13,663 bases of DNA from an uncultured Lachnospiraceae bacterium (GTDB lineage: Bacteria; Bacillota_A; Clostridia; Lachnospirales; Lachnospiraceae), in contig CAMOGO010000008.1 of assembly GCA_946614075.1 (NCBI GenBank), positions 1 through 13,663 on the forward strand, written 5' to 3'. The first letter of the stretch is position 1. Each line of letters opens with the position of its first letter. Below the pieces are notes generated by a model, which did not search any database, was not told where the DNA came from, and saw only the letters and a program-made list of their open reading frames with translations. The translations under genes and the position numbers were made by a program. This document shows, one piece after another, positions 13,378 through 13,663 of this stretch.

Positions 13378-13663
13378 AGGCCGCCACGCCCGTAAGGACA
13401 GCAACCGTCTAAGCCAATTATCAGAAAAACTACGTGGGATGCCATCGTGCGCAGCCCTTCCCCCCGTATCTCTTCAGCTGTCTTAAAAGAATAATCCCAA
13501 AAACTACGGGAGATAATGCCGCAAGCTGCATCATCTCCCGTAGTCCATACAGAACGTTGCACGTTCGGTCTTCTTATCTTACGTGGGAAATCCGAAGCAG
13601 GTTTGAACTCACCCGTAGTTCTCAAAGAACACTGCATTTCTGACCTTTCTCCCTTACGTGGGA
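13358..13663. repeat. Array of about 75-bp hairpin units running off the right edge
   Basis: TACGTGGCG (13358), TACGTGGGA (13431), TACGGGAGA (13505), TACGTGGGA (13580) and TACGTGGGA (13655) recur at intervals of 73, 74, 75 and 75 bp. In every complete unit CCCGTA lies near position 32-38 and can pair back to the TACG-GG start, giving one hairpin per unit. The rest is much less conserved, but units 1-2 share their ends (AATCA/CC...AAAAACTACG) and units 3-4 share CCCGTAGT, AGAAC and CTGCA/TTGCA at equal offsets. No gene is supported in 13121-13663. Confidence 0.65.
13498..13544 (-). terminator. Strong hairpin with T-run on the minus strand, terminator-like
   Basis: ACTACGGGAGAT (13503-13514) is the exact complement of ATCTCCCGTAGT (13533-13544), an uninterrupted 12-bp stem with an 18-nt loop that can itself pair partly. 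Read on the minus strand the stem is followed by TTTTTGGG. It is the best-formed unit of the 75-bp array. If real, it would end a transcript coming from the right of the window. Confidence 0.45.

Noticed and set aside
12905..13486. Frames with repeated NFFGQWKTE or LCLPLAKEIY peptides
   Set aside because: They arise from translating the 66-bp tandem repeats on either strand; one also overlaps lysR. No start signal or family supports them.
13189..13663. CRISPR array
   Set aside because: The 66-bp copies are contiguous without spacers, and in the 75-bp array only about 9 + 6 bases are conserved per unit; no cas gene is present.
13358..13663. Integron attC cassette array
   Set aside because: Spacing and hairpins are suggestive, but the attC core (GTTRRRY) is not seen and no integrase is in view.

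Overview
The window reads as a chromosomal piece of an anaerobic, probably gut-associated Bacillota (Clostridia-type) genome with fairly high GC (judged by eye, not computed). Support for this comes from strong GGAGG ribosome sites, a very large surface protein with Cys-x-x-Cys-Gly and Listeria/Bacteroides-type beta modules, and a Tat-exported molybdoenzyme operon. The assignment is inference; no rRNA or other marker gene is present.

Layout. At 1-345 (minus) is the N-terminus of an unrecognised multi-membrane-span protein cut by the window edge. At 513-5762 (minus) lies a 1749-aa secreted, C-terminally anchored surface protein with a beta-helix domain and a Thr/Glu/Ala/Met/Pro stalk of 7-residue repeats. 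At 6096-7099 (minus) sit a small alpha/beta-hydrolase esterase and an acylphosphatase. At 7391-11735 (minus) is a compact operon for a DMSO-reductase-family enzyme: catalytic subunit with Tat signal, a four-cluster ferredoxin subunit, and a TorD/DmsD-type maturation chaperone. No DmsC-like membrane anchor lies between or beside them. At 12180-13061 (plus) a divergent LysR-type regulator is the obvious candidate regulator of that operon. The remaining 600 bp to the right edge hold no convincing gene.

How the parts may work together. Divergent promoters can be proposed between dmsA and lysR. The LysR protein would sense a substrate-related molecule. The chaperone would hold the catalytic subunit until cofactor insertion and Tat export. 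The ferredoxin subunit would pass electrons to the active site from a donor encoded elsewhere.

The most unusual content is non-coding. Most intergenic gaps right of the surface gene carry palindromic elements with a GGGGACGGTTCT-like core, whose flanking arms differ in sequence but stay self-complementary. One forms a perfect 27-bp inverted repeat in the dmsA leader; another pair caps a roughly 165-nt near-continuous hairpin downstream of torD. After lysR there is a 25-bp inverted repeat, then about three 66-bp tandem repeats. These merge into an array of about 75-bp units, each beginning TACGKGG and carrying CCCGTA near position 33, which runs off the right edge. Two sets of short degenerate repeats (15-19 bp) lie between dmsB and torD and upstream of lysR; the latter fall inside a possible 56-codon leader ORF.
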